From Pseudomonadota bacterium (GTDB lineage: Bacteria > Bdellovibrionota > UBA1018), in assembly GCA_027485695.1 (NCBI GenBank), contig JAIXQO010000004.1, positions 506,408 through 570,407 on the forward strand: a stretch of DNA of 64,000 nucleotides, read 5' to 3'. Both the position numbers and the translations under genes were made by a program. Every line of letters begins with the position of its first letter. The stretch's first letter is position 1. Under the pieces are notes generated by a model, which was given only the letters and a program-made list of their open reading frames with translations, did no database searches and was not told where the DNA came from. This document shows, piece after piece, positions 52,546 through 61,966 of the stretch.

Positions 52546-54384
52546 GTGAATATAATCGAAAACACAGGAAACAAAGGGAATAAGAAGAATTATCTGGGAT
52601 TCTTTGCAGCATTTGTTTTCGTGAAAATCTTTGGTTTTGCGGCGATAGCTTTAACTGCTTTCTACTTTGGTATTCTACTTAAGTTTCAAAAGCGCCTTCA
52701 ACTTCGTAAAATTCATATCGGAATGTTATGCACACTTTTCTTGCATGCTTCCTGGCTATCTATTATCGTTATCGCAAGCAAATCGCCCACGCCGCAGTTA
52801 CATTTTGAAATTATTTGGATGTATATTGCTGCCATTTTACTAACCTTTTTTAGTCGCTCACTCACGCTTCTAATCGTCTCGCTCCTGTTAGAAATAATAG
52901 GCATATATAACCAAATTAAAATCGCTGAAAACTCAACCGCAACCGAGACACTAGCAAACAATTTACACATCGGTTTAAAACTACTTTTTATAGCATTAGC
53001 GATTAATATTGCATTCGCGGAAGTAAAAAAAAGGCACCTCGAAAAAGGAAGTCTCACTAACATCCTATCTAAATTTAGGTCATTAAATTATTGGCAGAGC
53101 TCGTTGATCGGAGTCGGCATCTTATTACTGGGTTTCAACTCTTTTTTAATACTCAAAAAAACGCAAAATCGAGAGCCAGATTCAACCTCAGATTCCAATG
53201 CTGTTGCAGCTACACCTAGTCCGCCCCCAACAAATATCAGAGACATTGCAAAACGAACCCTAGCCGGAACTTTATTAGTCACTGTGTATGATAAGAATGA
53301 AAAGCCGTTTGCGATCGGAAGCGGTTTCTTTGTTAGCAGTAGGATGGCTGTTACAAATTTCCATGTAGTAAAAGGTGCCAAATACATCACAGTTACACCT
53401 GTTGAATCGAGCAGTCTCAATTGGTTGGCAACATCTGTAGCGGAAGATGCAAAGAATGATATAGCTATTCTTTCTGTCACAAAGGATGAGAGCCCTAATC
53501 TAGCACTACCAATTGGTGACCCAGGAACGCTTGAGATTGGTGATAAAATATATGCAGCTGGCAACCCTGAGGGCATGCAAGGAACGTTTACTGATGGCTT
53601 GATAAGCAAAGTCCACCAACTGCCAAATGGATACCGATTCCAGATGTCTGTTCCCGTTTCTTCTGGGAGCAGCGGAGGTCCTGTGCTCAATGCAGACGGT
53701 GAAGTAGTTGCCGTAACGGTCGCGAAGATCAACGGTGGAGAAAATTTGAATATAGCAATACCGTTTCCGTATGTTCTAAAACTTCTGCTCAAACGATTAG
53801 ATCCCAACGTTCTAGTGGAAAGTTCTGAGCTACAAACAAACGAGAGTTTACTTAAACAGTTCGGAACGGTTTGTGACCTTTACGCGAATATTGATCTACC
53901 GAAAGAATACTTTCGAAGATTCACTCAAACGGAAACAAATGCTAAAAATGTTCGCGAAATTATCGACGCCGTTCAGCCAAGCACAAAAGCTATTTATGCA
54001 CTCAAGGGAACCGACAACGTATTGTTACTTGGGGCACACAAACTAGACTTAAACCTTTCAAAAGGAAAGAATTCTGACGCGATAAAAGAGTTGTTCTACG
54101 ACTTCGACGCAAAAATAAAACAAATGCATAAAAACAGCAGCATATTGGCGTCGAGTTATCGTCATGAAGTGATTAAAGAAGGAAAACTGCAGGCATACCT
54201 CCATAGAGTGCAGTTCAAAAATAGCGAAGGAAAAATAACAGACCAGGTCCGGAAGTATTACTTTATTCCACCATTTTGCAGACTCGATTTCTATTACGAG
54301 TTTTACGAGAAAAATGACGAGCTAACTAAAAGGATCATTTTCAGATTCGAGGATGCTCTAAAAAGCTCACTAGGAATCAAATAG
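52546..54384 (+). CDS. Membrane-anchored HtrA/DegP-like serine protease
   Basis: This is a 612-residue protein. The first 205 residues hold about five to six TM helices. The trypsin-like S1C domain follows (about 235-415) with His273 in VTNFHVVKGA, Asp305 in DAKNDIAILSV and Ser376 in VSSGSSGGPVLN. The remaining 200 residues are an unrecognised domain without a PDZ signature. The start is GTG 52546 with a GGGAGAG site. The sequence is much more AT-rich than the surrounding genome. A stress- or invader-sensing role is conceivable but unproven. Confidence 0.8.
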   Translation: MNIIENTGNKGNKKNYLGFFAAFVFVKIFGFAAIALTAFYFGILLKFQKRLQLRKIHIGMLCTLFLHASWLSIIVIASKSPTPQLHFEIIWMYIAAILLTFFSRSLTLLIVSLLLEIIGIYNQIKIAENSTATETLANNLHIGLKLLFIALAINIAFAEVKKRHLEKGSLTNILSKFRSLNYWQSSLIGVGILLLGFNSFLILKKTQNREPDSTSDSNAVAATPSPPPTNIRDIAKRTLAGTLLVTVYDKNEKPFAIGSGFFVSSRMAVTNFHVVKGAKYITVTPVESSSLNWLATSVAEDAKNDIAILSVTKDESPNLALPIGDPGTLEIGDKIYAAGNPEGMQGTFTDGLISKVHQLPNGYRFQMSVPVSSGSSGGPVLNADGEVVAVTVAKINGGENLNIAIPFPYVLKLLLKRLDPNVLVESSELQTNESLLKQFGTVCDLYANIDLPKEYFRRFTQTETNAKNVREIIDAVQPSTKAIYALKGTDNVLLLGAHKLDLNLSKGKNSDAIKELFYDFDAKIKQMHKNSSILASSYRHEVIKEGKLQAYLHRVQFKNSEGKITDQVRKYYFIPPFCRLDFYYEFYEKNDELTKRIIFRFEDALKSSLGIK

Positions 54385-54428
54385 CAACAGTAACGCTACC
54401 TTCTGTATTCAAAAGGATACGTAGAAGT

Positions 54429-55202
54429 ATGAGATTGATTAATTTTTATCTATTTATGTACTTAGTTAGCTTTGGTTGCACTACCACTCCCACAGAAGAA
54501 TATAATAGAGCAACAGACATATCTTCAGACCCAAAGCCAACGTCAACAACTAGTACTTCAAGTTCACATCCAAGCGCTCAACTCGATTATAGCTATGGAA
54601 TTTGCAATCTAATTCCAAATCCGGATTTAGGTAGTTACGAAGATCTCTTTAGAGCTACGACTGAAGCATTAATACACCTACAAAGTGCTGACATGAAGTT
54701 GGTGTCAGAGAAGGATGTTACAAGGAGTTTCGGTACTAATCTCGAGGCACGAAAAGACATTGCATGCGCCCATAAAGTTTTAAATGACTTTCGCTATTCT
54801 TCGGATCCAGAAATCGTCGTCATTCAAGATACTCTCGGTTTCACAATAGAAAAAATATACGAACTGCGTAGGCGGGAATATATTTTTTGGCACCAGGTGC
54901 TTAACAATAAAATTGATCCAAACAGCGGTGATGCTTCTGTTTTTTTTGGTAACCAATACAGTGAAATTACTACTGCATACCAAACCATTTCGACCACAAT
55001 TCCTTACTTAGCTCACAAAATTAAAGCCGGAGAAAAATCGCTTTTGATTAGCTTGAAAATTAGAAATGAAGTTCTTTCGAATATTAGAGCGGGATTTGGA
55101 AAATCTTTAAAAATTAAAAGTCCAAATTATCTCGTTCTATCGGCACAAATGATAAACGCATTTCTGTCACAAAAATGGAAATTTCATGCCAATCCAAAGT
55201 AG
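54429..55202 (+). CDS. AT-rich cargo lipoprotein of unknown function
   Basis: This is a 257-residue protein with a lipoprotein signal (FYLFMYLVSFGC, Cys about 17) followed by a Thr/Ser/Pro-rich linker. The mature domain is predicted to be largely helical (for example LFRATTEALIHLQSADMKLVSEKDV). No family is recognised. It starts 44 bp after the HtrA-like gene in the same AT-rich block and may act with it. It is convergent with the integrase gene. Confidence 0.6.
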   Translation: MRLINFYLFMYLVSFGCTTTPTEEYNRATDISSDPKPTSTTSTSSSHPSAQLDYSYGICNLIPNPDLGSYEDLFRATTEALIHLQSADMKLVSEKDVTRSFGTNLEARKDIACAHKVLNDFRYSSDPEIVVIQDTLGFTIEKIYELRRREYIFWHQVLNNKIDPNSGDASVFFGNQYSEITTAYQTISTTIPYLAHKIKAGEKSLLISLKIRNEVLSNIRAGFGKSLKIKSPNYLVLSAQMINAFLSQKWKFHANPK

Positions 55203-55221
55203 TCGGCAAAGGTAACAAAGC

Positions 55222-56424
55222 TTATTTTTGATTGAACTTCAAAGTCATTACTTTCTCGATAGCCGCTTCAATTGATCCAGAAAACTTAAGTTTCTCGGTA
55301 GCCCCATGCTCTTCAATCCCAGCAAGCCGTATATACCGCTGCATCGTCTTAACGTCTCTCCATCCAGCGATCTTCATTACTACCGGTCCAGGCACCCCAG
55401 ACGCTATTAGATGAGTCGCGAAACACGCCCGCAGCGTATGAAACTTCACAGAAGTAATGCCGTTAGCCTGACAGAAACCTCTGAGGATGGTAGCTTGTAG
55501 TCCTAACCGCCAGTCGAGTAGGTTTGGCAGAAGCAGGTCATCTGCGCCTAGTGATTCCACTTTGAGTTCGTTAACCAGGAACCAGTAGTACTCGCTCGAA
55601 ATGGGAACCGTCCGCCAGTATCCCGCCTTGGTCGGACCAAGTTTTTTAAGTCTCGAATTCCAGTTTCTTCTAATACGGATGAGTCCATATCGACGCTGCT
55701 CGGGAGGTAGCTCATTTTGAACTTTGGCTTCTTCCCGAGAGATGATGTCGACATCATTCCTGAGCAACGCCTGAAGCTCACCACTTCGGCAGCCCGTATA
55801 GACCGCAGATACCCAGACTGGATACCAAGGGTGTTGTTGCTCCTTAGCGAGTCTCAAGAGTTCGCGAATTTCCTGAAGATTGAGGATTTCGGGTAGTTTT
55901 TCTTCACGATCGCGCTCGATCTCTAGGTCATAAACTGGAGATTCGCGGACGCCATTGATCAGCCTCTCTTCGATACCCCAGGTATAGAACAAGCTGATGG
56001 TATTCTTGAGATGCTTACAAAAACTGGCGCTCTTTCCCTCATCCCTGATCTGATTGAATAGCGCGCGCGCATCCCCTCGATTGATATCCGAGGCATTCCG
56101 ATCCAACCACGGATGGGTCCAGTTTCGCAGAAGTGACGTGTAATCCTCGATCGTTGTCTGAGCATAACGTTTACTAGGATAGAGTTCCTGATAGCGCTCC
56201 CAGCGATCGATCACGTCGCGCCACTTCAGCCCCTGGAGTTCGAGTTCAGATAGTTTCTGAAGTAGCTCCTTGGTAAGACGCTTTTCTTCGGCGACGGCTA
56301 ACTTTTCCGTCGCGAGACCGTTGATACGCTTTTGTACTCGAATTCGACGGTCACGCTTACTCTTGATGTCGACGTAAACCTGCCAAAGAGTTTGACCATT
56401 TTTTTGATAAGAACTGACAGACAC
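55222..56424 (-). CDS. Tyrosine site-specific recombinase (phage-type integrase)
   Basis: This integrase of 400 residues has an N-terminal AP2-like arm-binding region and a core-binding SAM-like domain (about 65-160). The catalytic residues are all visible: Arg213 in YTGCRSGE, His329 and Arg332 in KFHTLRACFATHL, Trp355 in GWRDVKTMQRY and Tyr364 as nucleophile. It should integrate and excise the element at a tRNA gene. It lies 10 bp downstream of the excisionase-like gene. Confidence 0.93.
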   Translation of the reverse strand: MSVSSYQKNGQTLWQVYVDIKSKRDRRIRVQKRINGLATEKLAVAEEKRLTKELLQKLSELELQGLKWRDVIDRWERYQELYPSKRYAQTTIEDYTSLLRNWTHPWLDRNASDINRGDARALFNQIRDEGKSASFCKHLKNTISLFYTWGIEERLINGVRESPVYDLEIERDREEKLPEILNLQEIRELLRLAKEQQHPWYPVWVSAVYTGCRSGELQALLRNDVDIISREEAKVQNELPPEQRRYGLIRIRRNWNSRLKKLGPTKAGYWRTVPISSEYYWFLVNELKVESLGADDLLLPNLLDWRLGLQATILRGFCQANGITSVKFHTLRACFATHLIASGVPGPVVMKIAGWRDVKTMQRYIRLAGIEEHGATEKLKFSGSIEAAIEKVMTLKFNQK

Positions 56425-56434
56425 AGGACACCTC

Positions 56435-56683
56435 CTAAGAGAGAGATCCTTCCAGCAATCGATCGAGTTCTAATCTTCGAAAATACAGACGACGCCGAAA
56501 CTTTCTGGGTCGAAGGTATCCTCGGTGCACCATGATTCTGAGTGCATTCGAGGACTTGCGAAGATAGTTCGCAGCTTCCTTAGTATCTAACCAGGTCAAA
56601 CGATCGTATTCCGTCGCTGCCCCGTCTCTGTCTGTCGCATTCACGATTTTAAACGCAATCTGAGAATCTTTCAAATCGTTCAT
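56435..56683 (-). CDS. Excisionase-like helix-turn-helix protein
   Basis: This is an 82-residue protein with a MerR/excisionase-type winged helix (DRLTWLDTKEAANYLRKSSNALRIMVHRGYLRPRKFRRRLYFRRLELDRLLEG). The position directly before the integrase gene and the small basic character fit a recombination directionality factor (Xis). It could also repress the operon. Confidence 0.75.
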   Translation of the reverse strand: MNDLKDSQIAFKIVNATDRDGAATEYDRLTWLDTKEAANYLRKSSNALRIMVHRGYLRPRKFRRRLYFRRLELDRLLEGSLS

Positions 56684-56695
56684 TTCGCGGGCCGC

Positions 56696-57040
56696 CTAGC
56701 TCAGAGCTTCCATATCGGACTTCAGCAAAATTCCGATGAACTCGTCTTTCGAGATTCGCCCGTTTCGTGCGCAAAATTCCGTATAGCGCTTTTCAAGTCG
56801 ATCTTTGTTGGAAAGTGATTGTTCTCTCAAGGATTCCAAGTGGTCCTTTGTTAAAAGGGAAATCGCCAATGATACATATTGGTCAGGCGTGATGGGTCGT
56901 CCGAACTCCTTTTTGTTCAGTTGCGCCAATTCACTGAGAATCTTTTTCTTAGTCTCTCTTTTGATTCTAAGACTCTCGGTAGATGGCTTCGGTTTTAGAC
57001 GTTTTGATACGGACTTGTTCTCGGTCTGTTCGCTAATCAT
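56696..57040 (-). CDS. Hypothetical helical protein of the conjugation operon
   Basis: This is a 114-residue soluble, basic, helical protein (SLRIKRETKKKILSELAQLNKKEFGRP, then YTEFCARNGRISKDEFIGILLK). The early strand-plus-helix pattern could be a ribbon-helix-helix relaxosome accessory, but I cannot establish this. ATG 57040 is preferred because GGAG lies 6 bp upstream; ATG 57052 has no site. It lies between the T4SS genes and the excisionase. Confidence 0.55.
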   Translation of the reverse strand: MISEQTENKSVSKRLKPKPSTESLRIKRETKKKILSELAQLNKKEFGRPITPDQYVSLAISLLTKDHLESLREQSLSNKDRLEKRYTEFCARNGRISKDEFIGILLKSDMEALS

Positions 57041-57059
57041 ACGGTTCTCCATTATCGGG

Positions 57060-58346
57060 TTAGTGAAGCCATGAAACTTCGTTTTGAGTGCTTAGTGTCC
57101 TAATCAGTCGGTACTCGCCGTCGATGAGAGGGTCGAGATCGCCAAACTGAACTTGTGCAAATTGCGAGTCGGCTTCCAGGTTAAGGAATACCGAACCGCG
57201 AACTGTGCCCACCTGTGCAGATTGGTAAACAGGTCGGTTTTCGTACCTGAGGCACCGACATCCCAGAAGCTGATAGAGCGACCCCGGGCGCCCTCCTGGG
57301 TCGCATTCCTGATCTACGCAGCGACGATTGCAGGAGCCGACGGCTTGAATAGTGCTGTAGTCTGATGGTCTTGGACCGGCGTTCATCCATTGGTCGGCTC
57401 CCTCGCCTGTCGCATAGATACCCAGTTCAATAGACTCTCCGGGATTCAGCAGAGTAACGGAGTGGCCGGTAGTTGACGGATTTTGGGTCAAATACTGAAG
57501 CTCAGAAATGAATCGAGCATCCAGAGGCACCAGATATAAATCATTCGAGAGAGTCTCCGCACCTTCGGTACGCGGCAATGTGAAACTACACTCTGCTTGC
57601 GAGACAGAAATCGATTCCGTTCTCTGATTTAGGCGTCCTGTGAGCTTTCGTTGAGCTTGGATACGAATGGGAATTTCTTCAGAGTTGGACAGCTTAACAA
57701 CCCTCAACAGGTTGAAGACCTCTCGATCGAAAGCAGGCGCCAGGAACTCAGTGCTCGTATCTACTCGCCGTGAGTCCTCCCAAGTTCGAATGGGAATTTC
57801 TTCAATATAGACATGACTCGGTGGAGTCCTCACTTCAGCGCCTAAGGTCAGGAGAACATTTGATCGGCTAAATACCTCGATCTTAAGGTCCCCTTGACTA
57901 GACTCTTCTCCCCTAAATGCAGCATTCAGACCGGAGATCTGAATTGAGAGTTCTGTTTTGTTTGAGTTTCCCTGATTGCCACTGAGTTCAACCGGAACTC
58001 GCACAACCCGATTCCCGATCTGTATGGATCCTCGTAGAAACTCAACTTCCGATGAAAGATCGCTACTCGCCACTGTTGCTTTCAATACAAGAACTGTCGG
58101 AATACTCGCCGGCAGAGTAATCGGCCGGTCCGATCGGTACTGAGTCCCTGTTTGAACAAGATTACGAATTGCTTTCAATCTGGGATCTGGCGAGCGCTCA
58201 TGAGTTAAGACCCAATCCACCCTCAATTCGTAACCTGGCGAATTTTGAATCGGGAGAATCGAGGTCACTGACGGAGGCTCAGTCTTTGAAAATGCACATC
58301 CAAATAGAAGCGCAAATACCAATGGCAATGTGTATCGATTTCTCAC
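57060..58346 (-). CDS. Conjugation-operon lipoprotein of unknown function (428 aa)
   Basis: A signal peptide with lipobox LLFGC (Cys 17) leads to a mostly beta-rich mature region. Near residues 335-370 there is a Cys cluster, SCNRRCVDQECDPGG and then LLGCRCLRYEN, with six Cys. No family is recognised. It overlaps the coupling-protein gene by 4 bp, so it is part of the transfer operon. It could be a surface adhesin, a mating-pair factor or an exclusion protein. Confidence 0.6.
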   Translation of the reverse strand: MRNRYTLPLVFALLFGCAFSKTEPPSVTSILPIQNSPGYELRVDWVLTHERSPDPRLKAIRNLVQTGTQYRSDRPITLPASIPTVLVLKATVASSDLSSEVEFLRGSIQIGNRVVRVPVELSGNQGNSNKTELSIQISGLNAAFRGEESSQGDLKIEVFSRSNVLLTLGAEVRTPPSHVYIEEIPIRTWEDSRRVDTSTEFLAPAFDREVFNLLRVVKLSNSEEIPIRIQAQRKLTGRLNQRTESISVSQAECSFTLPRTEGAETLSNDLYLVPLDARFISELQYLTQNPSTTGHSVTLLNPGESIELGIYATGEGADQWMNAGPRPSDYSTIQAVGSCNRRCVDQECDPGGRPGSLYQLLGCRCLRYENRPVYQSAQVGTVRGSVFLNLEADSQFAQVQFGDLDPLIDGEYRLIRTLSTQNEVSWLH

Positions 58347-59791
58347 GGAATGTTCTCCAATACGGTCTCGCGTACTACTGTTTTTTTAGAAGATTGATTT
58401 GCCTTAAAGCTTGGCCTCTGTTGCGAATTCAGTGATTCTCGAATCATGGGTAATTTGGGCTGGCTTGGATGTTCTCCGTCAGAATAAGGTACTCTAATCT
58501 TTTCAAAGATCCGGTCGGTCTTAATCGAGACAACACACTCACCAATTGGCAGGTCTTTGATAGTATCTGGGGAAATCCTAAATTCGAGGACCTCTCGATT
58601 AGAGCTAAGACCCGTACTTGTACCGTCCTGGGTCTGAAATGTGCGCTTGATCGCGTTTCGAGTGCCAAAGAACCGAGACCAAGTCTCGGCGTCATCGGGA
58701 TCGTCCTGACGGAAGATAAATCGGACGTTCGTATTCCCCATGATTTGACCGGCAAACTCTTTGCTCACTAGACTCAGGTCTGAAAGTGTTTGATGCGCCA
58801 AGTGAATCATGAATGCGCTAGACCTCCCTTTGTTTAGGAAGGTTGCAAAACCAGGAGTCGCAAACGCATCAAACTCGTCGATATAGATAGAAAATGGACG
58901 CTCGCCTTTCAGGTGGGGGTAGTTCTTCCTCATTCCAGAGAGGAGGGTGAACTCTTGTAAGAGCAATCGACCGATTCGTTGACTCTGGGTTTTCTTTGCT
59001 TCTGTGGGTAGATCAACAAAAAGAATCTCGTTTCGTCTCGTAATGTCGAAGAGCGTAATTTCTCTTTTAGATGAGCTTAAACCTCCGCCACAGAATAGAT
59101 CTCCCCATTCGCTGAGCGCCAAGCTGTTCAAATCGAAAAATAGACCCTTAAGAGTCTCATCTTTCGACTCAGCCGCCATTCCTTGAAGGGTCTGGCACAA
59201 GTCGTGTAGGTCGAATCCCTGGGGGCGAGCCCGATTCAGACTTTGAAAAGCCCGGAGTAGTCCAAGCTCGACCGCTTTTGCATAGAAATGGTGGTCGTAG
59301 ATAGAAGAGTTAAAAAACTTTGATTGAAGCTCCGAAACGTCCCCCAGCCGACAAGGGTTCCAGAGAACACTTTCTTCAGCCCTCGATGCAGACAGTAAAT
59401 GAAGATCGCTCTCGCGCCCGATTGAACGACAGTAGGACCTAATTCTTTCATAGAACTCACGGTCTCCTTTGGGATCAATCACCAGAGCTCCCAGACCGCG
59501 CGCAAGATCGCTGTAGAGCATCTTTTCGATGAGTACCGTCTTGCCAGAACCAGTTGCGCCTACGATATGAGTATGGCGGAGGCGCGCGTCATCCGAGATT
59601 CTGATCGAGCCAATGATCAGTTCACTTTTCAGTCTACGAAGTATCCGAAGTTTCCTGGTGAGCGCATTCCATCCGCGCTGAGTGAGCTTGAAAATATATC
59701 CGTTCGACAGGAGTAAGATCATCGTTCCCGCTGCCGATACTGCGAGTAATTTTTGTTCATTACTCAGTTGGGCAAAAAGGTTGGAATTCAT
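58343..59791 (-). CDS. Type IV coupling protein (TraD/VirD4-like ATPase)
   Basis: This DNA-translocating ATPase links the relaxosome to the secretion channel. It has 482 residues. One hydrophobic helix near the N-terminus (LLAVSAAGTMILLLSNGYIF) is followed by Walker A GATGSGKT (78-85) and Walker B SIYIDEFDAFA (301-311). The C-terminal LAHQTLSDL and NVRFIFRQDDPDDAETW motifs are typical of TraD/TraG. It is short but complete. It overlaps both neighbours by 4 bp. Confidence 0.9.
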   Translation of the reverse strand: MNSNLFAQLSNEQKLLAVSAAGTMILLLSNGYIFKLTQRGWNALTRKLRILRRLKSELIIGSIRISDDARLRHTHIVGATGSGKTVLIEKMLYSDLARGLGALVIDPKGDREFYERIRSYCRSIGRESDLHLLSASRAEESVLWNPCRLGDVSELQSKFFNSSIYDHHFYAKAVELGLLRAFQSLNRARPQGFDLHDLCQTLQGMAAESKDETLKGLFFDLNSLALSEWGDLFCGGGLSSSKREITLFDITRRNEILFVDLPTEAKKTQSQRIGRLLLQEFTLLSGMRKNYPHLKGERPFSIYIDEFDAFATPGFATFLNKGRSSAFMIHLAHQTLSDLSLVSKEFAGQIMGNTNVRFIFRQDDPDDAETWSRFFGTRNAIKRTFQTQDGTSTGLSSNREVLEFRISPDTIKDLPIGECVVSIKTDRIFEKIRVPYSDGEHPSQPKLPMIRESLNSQQRPSFKANQSSKKTVVRETVLENIP

Positions 59792-60690
59792 GCGCCCCCT
59801 TTTTTCACTGGGAGGCGACGTAAACCGACAGGTGTCCAGACATCCACTTTTCTCTGTCGAAGTTCATCTATCGTCATCAATGCAAGGTGTGGAGAGTGTG
59901 GAAAATCGGTCATGACGGACTCCACAAATCCCGCAATCTTCTCATCCGCGCAGACATAGAGAACGAGAGAGACTTCGCTCTCCTGCCACCGCTCAATCAG
60001 ACGCTTAAGACGTGTACGATGCTTTCTTGAGAACTCGACTTCGACAGCGATTTCTTTATCTGCGTCGAGCCTGAGTATGCCGTCTGGAACCTCCTGAAAC
60101 TGGTCTGTTTTCAATGCTCGCTCGGGTTCCCAAGATCCCCCCAGCAGGTTCAGTAGACGAACACTGGATTCGACGACTGCTTCATCATGGCGAAGTGTGA
60201 ATGGATTCAGGCTGTATCGGTGAGGAAGATCGTAGGAAGACCGCGTTTTGAAATGACTGTAGGCGATTCGTGATAAGCAATACACACCCCTACCAGCCAG
60301 CCAGTTGTGATTCTTTCGTTCTAGCGCTCGTTTCGTAATCAAACGATCAAAGAATCTAGAAACACTACGCTTACTGATCCCTTGAAGCACAGTCCGCTCA
60401 ATTACTTGTCGAGTAACAAAACCATGCATATAGCAGAGATCTAGTACCTCCTCCTCTCTCTCCTTCAGGCCTTGGGCCGCCTGAATAAAATTGGGATTTG
60501 AACCAAATAGTCGCCTGATGGCGTCTTTTTCCGACCCCGTCACCACTGTCGTTGTGGGGGCGGGGTCGGAAAAAGCCTGAGCCATCAGCGTTTCCGAAAC
60601 ATCGGAAATCAAAGCACAATTTTCATTACTCTGCGGCCCAAGGGCTGACCCTATATGGACGAGGTGATGGACACCATTTCCTTCACTCAT
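59788..60690 (-). CDS. Replication-relaxation family protein (candidate relaxosome component)
   Basis: This 300-residue protein has a winged-helix region at about residues 75-130 (EVLDLCYMHGFVTRQVIERTV, KRSVSRFFDRLITKRALE). A nuclease-like patch follows (RHDEAVVESSVRLL, VPDGILRLDADKEIAVEVEFSRK) with acidic and Lys residues in a PD-(D/E)xK-like order. This matches the replication-relaxation (Replic_Relax) proteins found with coupling proteins. As no classical relaxase is seen, it is the main candidate for origin nicking or recognition, which is inference. Confidence 0.7.
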   Translation of the reverse strand: MSEGNGVHHLVHIGSALGPQSNENCALISDVSETLMAQAFSDPAPTTTVVTGSEKDAIRRLFGSNPNFIQAAQGLKEREEEVLDLCYMHGFVTRQVIERTVLQGISKRSVSRFFDRLITKRALERKNHNWLAGRGVYCLSRIAYSHFKTRSSYDLPHRYSLNPFTLRHDEAVVESSVRLLNLLGGSWEPERALKTDQFQEVPDGILRLDADKEIAVEVEFSRKHRTRLKRLIERWQESEVSLVLYVCADEKIAGFVESVMTDFPHSPHLALMTIDELRQRKVDVWTPVGLRRLPVKKGGA

Positions 60691-61193
60691 TTTTTCACCG
60701 CTTTCTTGTCCGAAGAGTTAGACGATAGAGGTCTCGGGTTAAATTCCGGTTGGCGCTTAATACGATAGGCTTTGTGCGACTCTCTCAATACTCCGTCTTC
60801 ATCCACCTGATCGGCTTCAACAAACTCTTCAATCACGATGGGTTGAAGTCTCTTTTTCACGTAGTCAGGCAGAGTTTCGTAGGGAGCAACAACGGATGTC
60901 CTGGAGTTTAAACCCGTACCTTCTTCAATAAGTGAATCAGGTTTTTCGCTGGGAGCACTCAAAGGTCTATCTGTTGCAATGCCGCTGATTCCGCCAACTA
61001 AACTTCCTACTAGTCCGAATACGAGTGCGTTGAGTGCGCGGCTCTCGGGATTTGGAGAGAGAACAGCTCCTCCAACCGCGCCCGTGGCTCCACCGGCTAC
61101 AGCAAAGGTAAAAGTTCGTTTCGTACCAGTGAGCGTCGAGCACCCAGTCAAAACGACTACCAAAGAAATGATTGCTAACATTGAGAAGCGCAT
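60687..61193 (-). CDS. Glycine-zipper lipoprotein of the T4SS (VirB7/TraV-like position)
   Basis: This is a 168-residue lipoprotein (lipobox VLTGC, Cys 18). Residues 30-75 are a Gly/Ala-rich hydrophobic stretch (FAVAGGATGAVGGAV, LVFGLVGSLVGGISG) like a glycine zipper that may insert in a membrane. The C-terminal half is charged. Its place next to the VirB10-like gene suggests an outer-membrane-pore lipoprotein, though sequence similarity to VirB7/TraV is not obvious. Confidence 0.68.
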   Translation of the reverse strand: MRFSMLAIISLVVVLTGCSTLTGTKRTFTFAVAGGATGAVGGAVLSPNPESRALNALVFGLVGSLVGGISGIATDRPLSAPSEKPDSLIEEGTGLNSRTSVVAPYETLPDYVKKRLQPIVIEEFVEADQVDEDGVLRESHKAYRIKRQPEFNPRPLSSNSSDKKAVKK

Positions 61194-61966
61194 TAGAACT
61201 TCACCTCATCTGGGAAAAACACTCTGATTGGGGTATTGGCATCGAGAACGAGGACCGGTTTTTCAGTTGTCGCTTCTTCGATCAGACGTTTAGATTGGTC
61301 TGCCGCCGTCTGTGCAATGCCGCCAAGAATTGCATTACGACCTGTCGTTTGATTTTGTGTAAACCCAAACACATTGGTGTTTTGCGTCTGCTTGGCAGCA
61401 GCGACACCAGCCACGAAGCTCGTTGCAATACTCCCAGCTACCGCCAATGCTTTGCTGCTAAATACTTGCGCGGCAATACCCTGCGCCCCAGTCATATCGA
61501 GTCCAACCGCATTAACAGTCACAACTCTTCCTGAGTGGAGGACTACTCTAGAGATATCGAGATGGACTCTCCCATCAGTCGCCGAAGGGCGTGCGGTAGC
61601 TAAAACTTTCAAACCTGACAGATTACCTTGTTGATCCTCGAATTGGATAATAGCTGGAGCGGTCTCACCTCCGATCACTAACTTGTTCAACGTGTGCCCA
61701 CTCAGCACGGACCCAGTTCGAATACGATTTGCCTTAAGATCACCGTGAATACGGAATAGCGGTGAACGATCAATCTCCCCGTTTAAATTCGTTGAAGACT
61801 GGCCACTACGCGTAGAAAACCCTCCCAATCGATTGAGGAGGACTTGTGTTTGATTTTGAGACTCCTTTAAGTTTGCGAGTCTACGCTGATAGTCGATTTC
61901 GTCACCCAGCGTTTGGTTGCATTGAAAACTGATCCCAATGGACGCAGCAATGATTGAACTTCTCAT
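61193..61966 (-). CDS. VirB10/TrbI/TraB-like T4SS protein
   Basis: This is a 257-residue exported or anchored protein. The region from about residue 75 (TGSVLSGHTLNKLVIGGETAPAIIQ) to the C-terminal VLDANTPIRVFFPDEVKF follows the VirB10 beta-barrel pattern, including a mid-domain helical antenna-like stretch (AVAGSIATSFVAGVAAAK). It is shorter than canonical VirB10 and lacks a clear cytoplasmic N-terminus. It would form the core complex with the VirB9-like and lipoprotein partners. Confidence 0.72.
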   Translation of the reverse strand: MRSSIIAASIGISFQCNQTLGDEIDYQRRLANLKESQNQTQVLLNRLGGFSTRSGQSSTNLNGEIDRSPLFRIHGDLKANRIRTGSVLSGHTLNKLVIGGETAPAIIQFEDQQGNLSGLKVLATARPSATDGRVHLDISRVVLHSGRVVTVNAVGLDMTGAQGIAAQVFSSKALAVAGSIATSFVAGVAAAKQTQNTNVFGFTQNQTTGRNAILGGIAQTAADQSKRLIEEATTEKPVLVLDANTPIRVFFPDEVKF

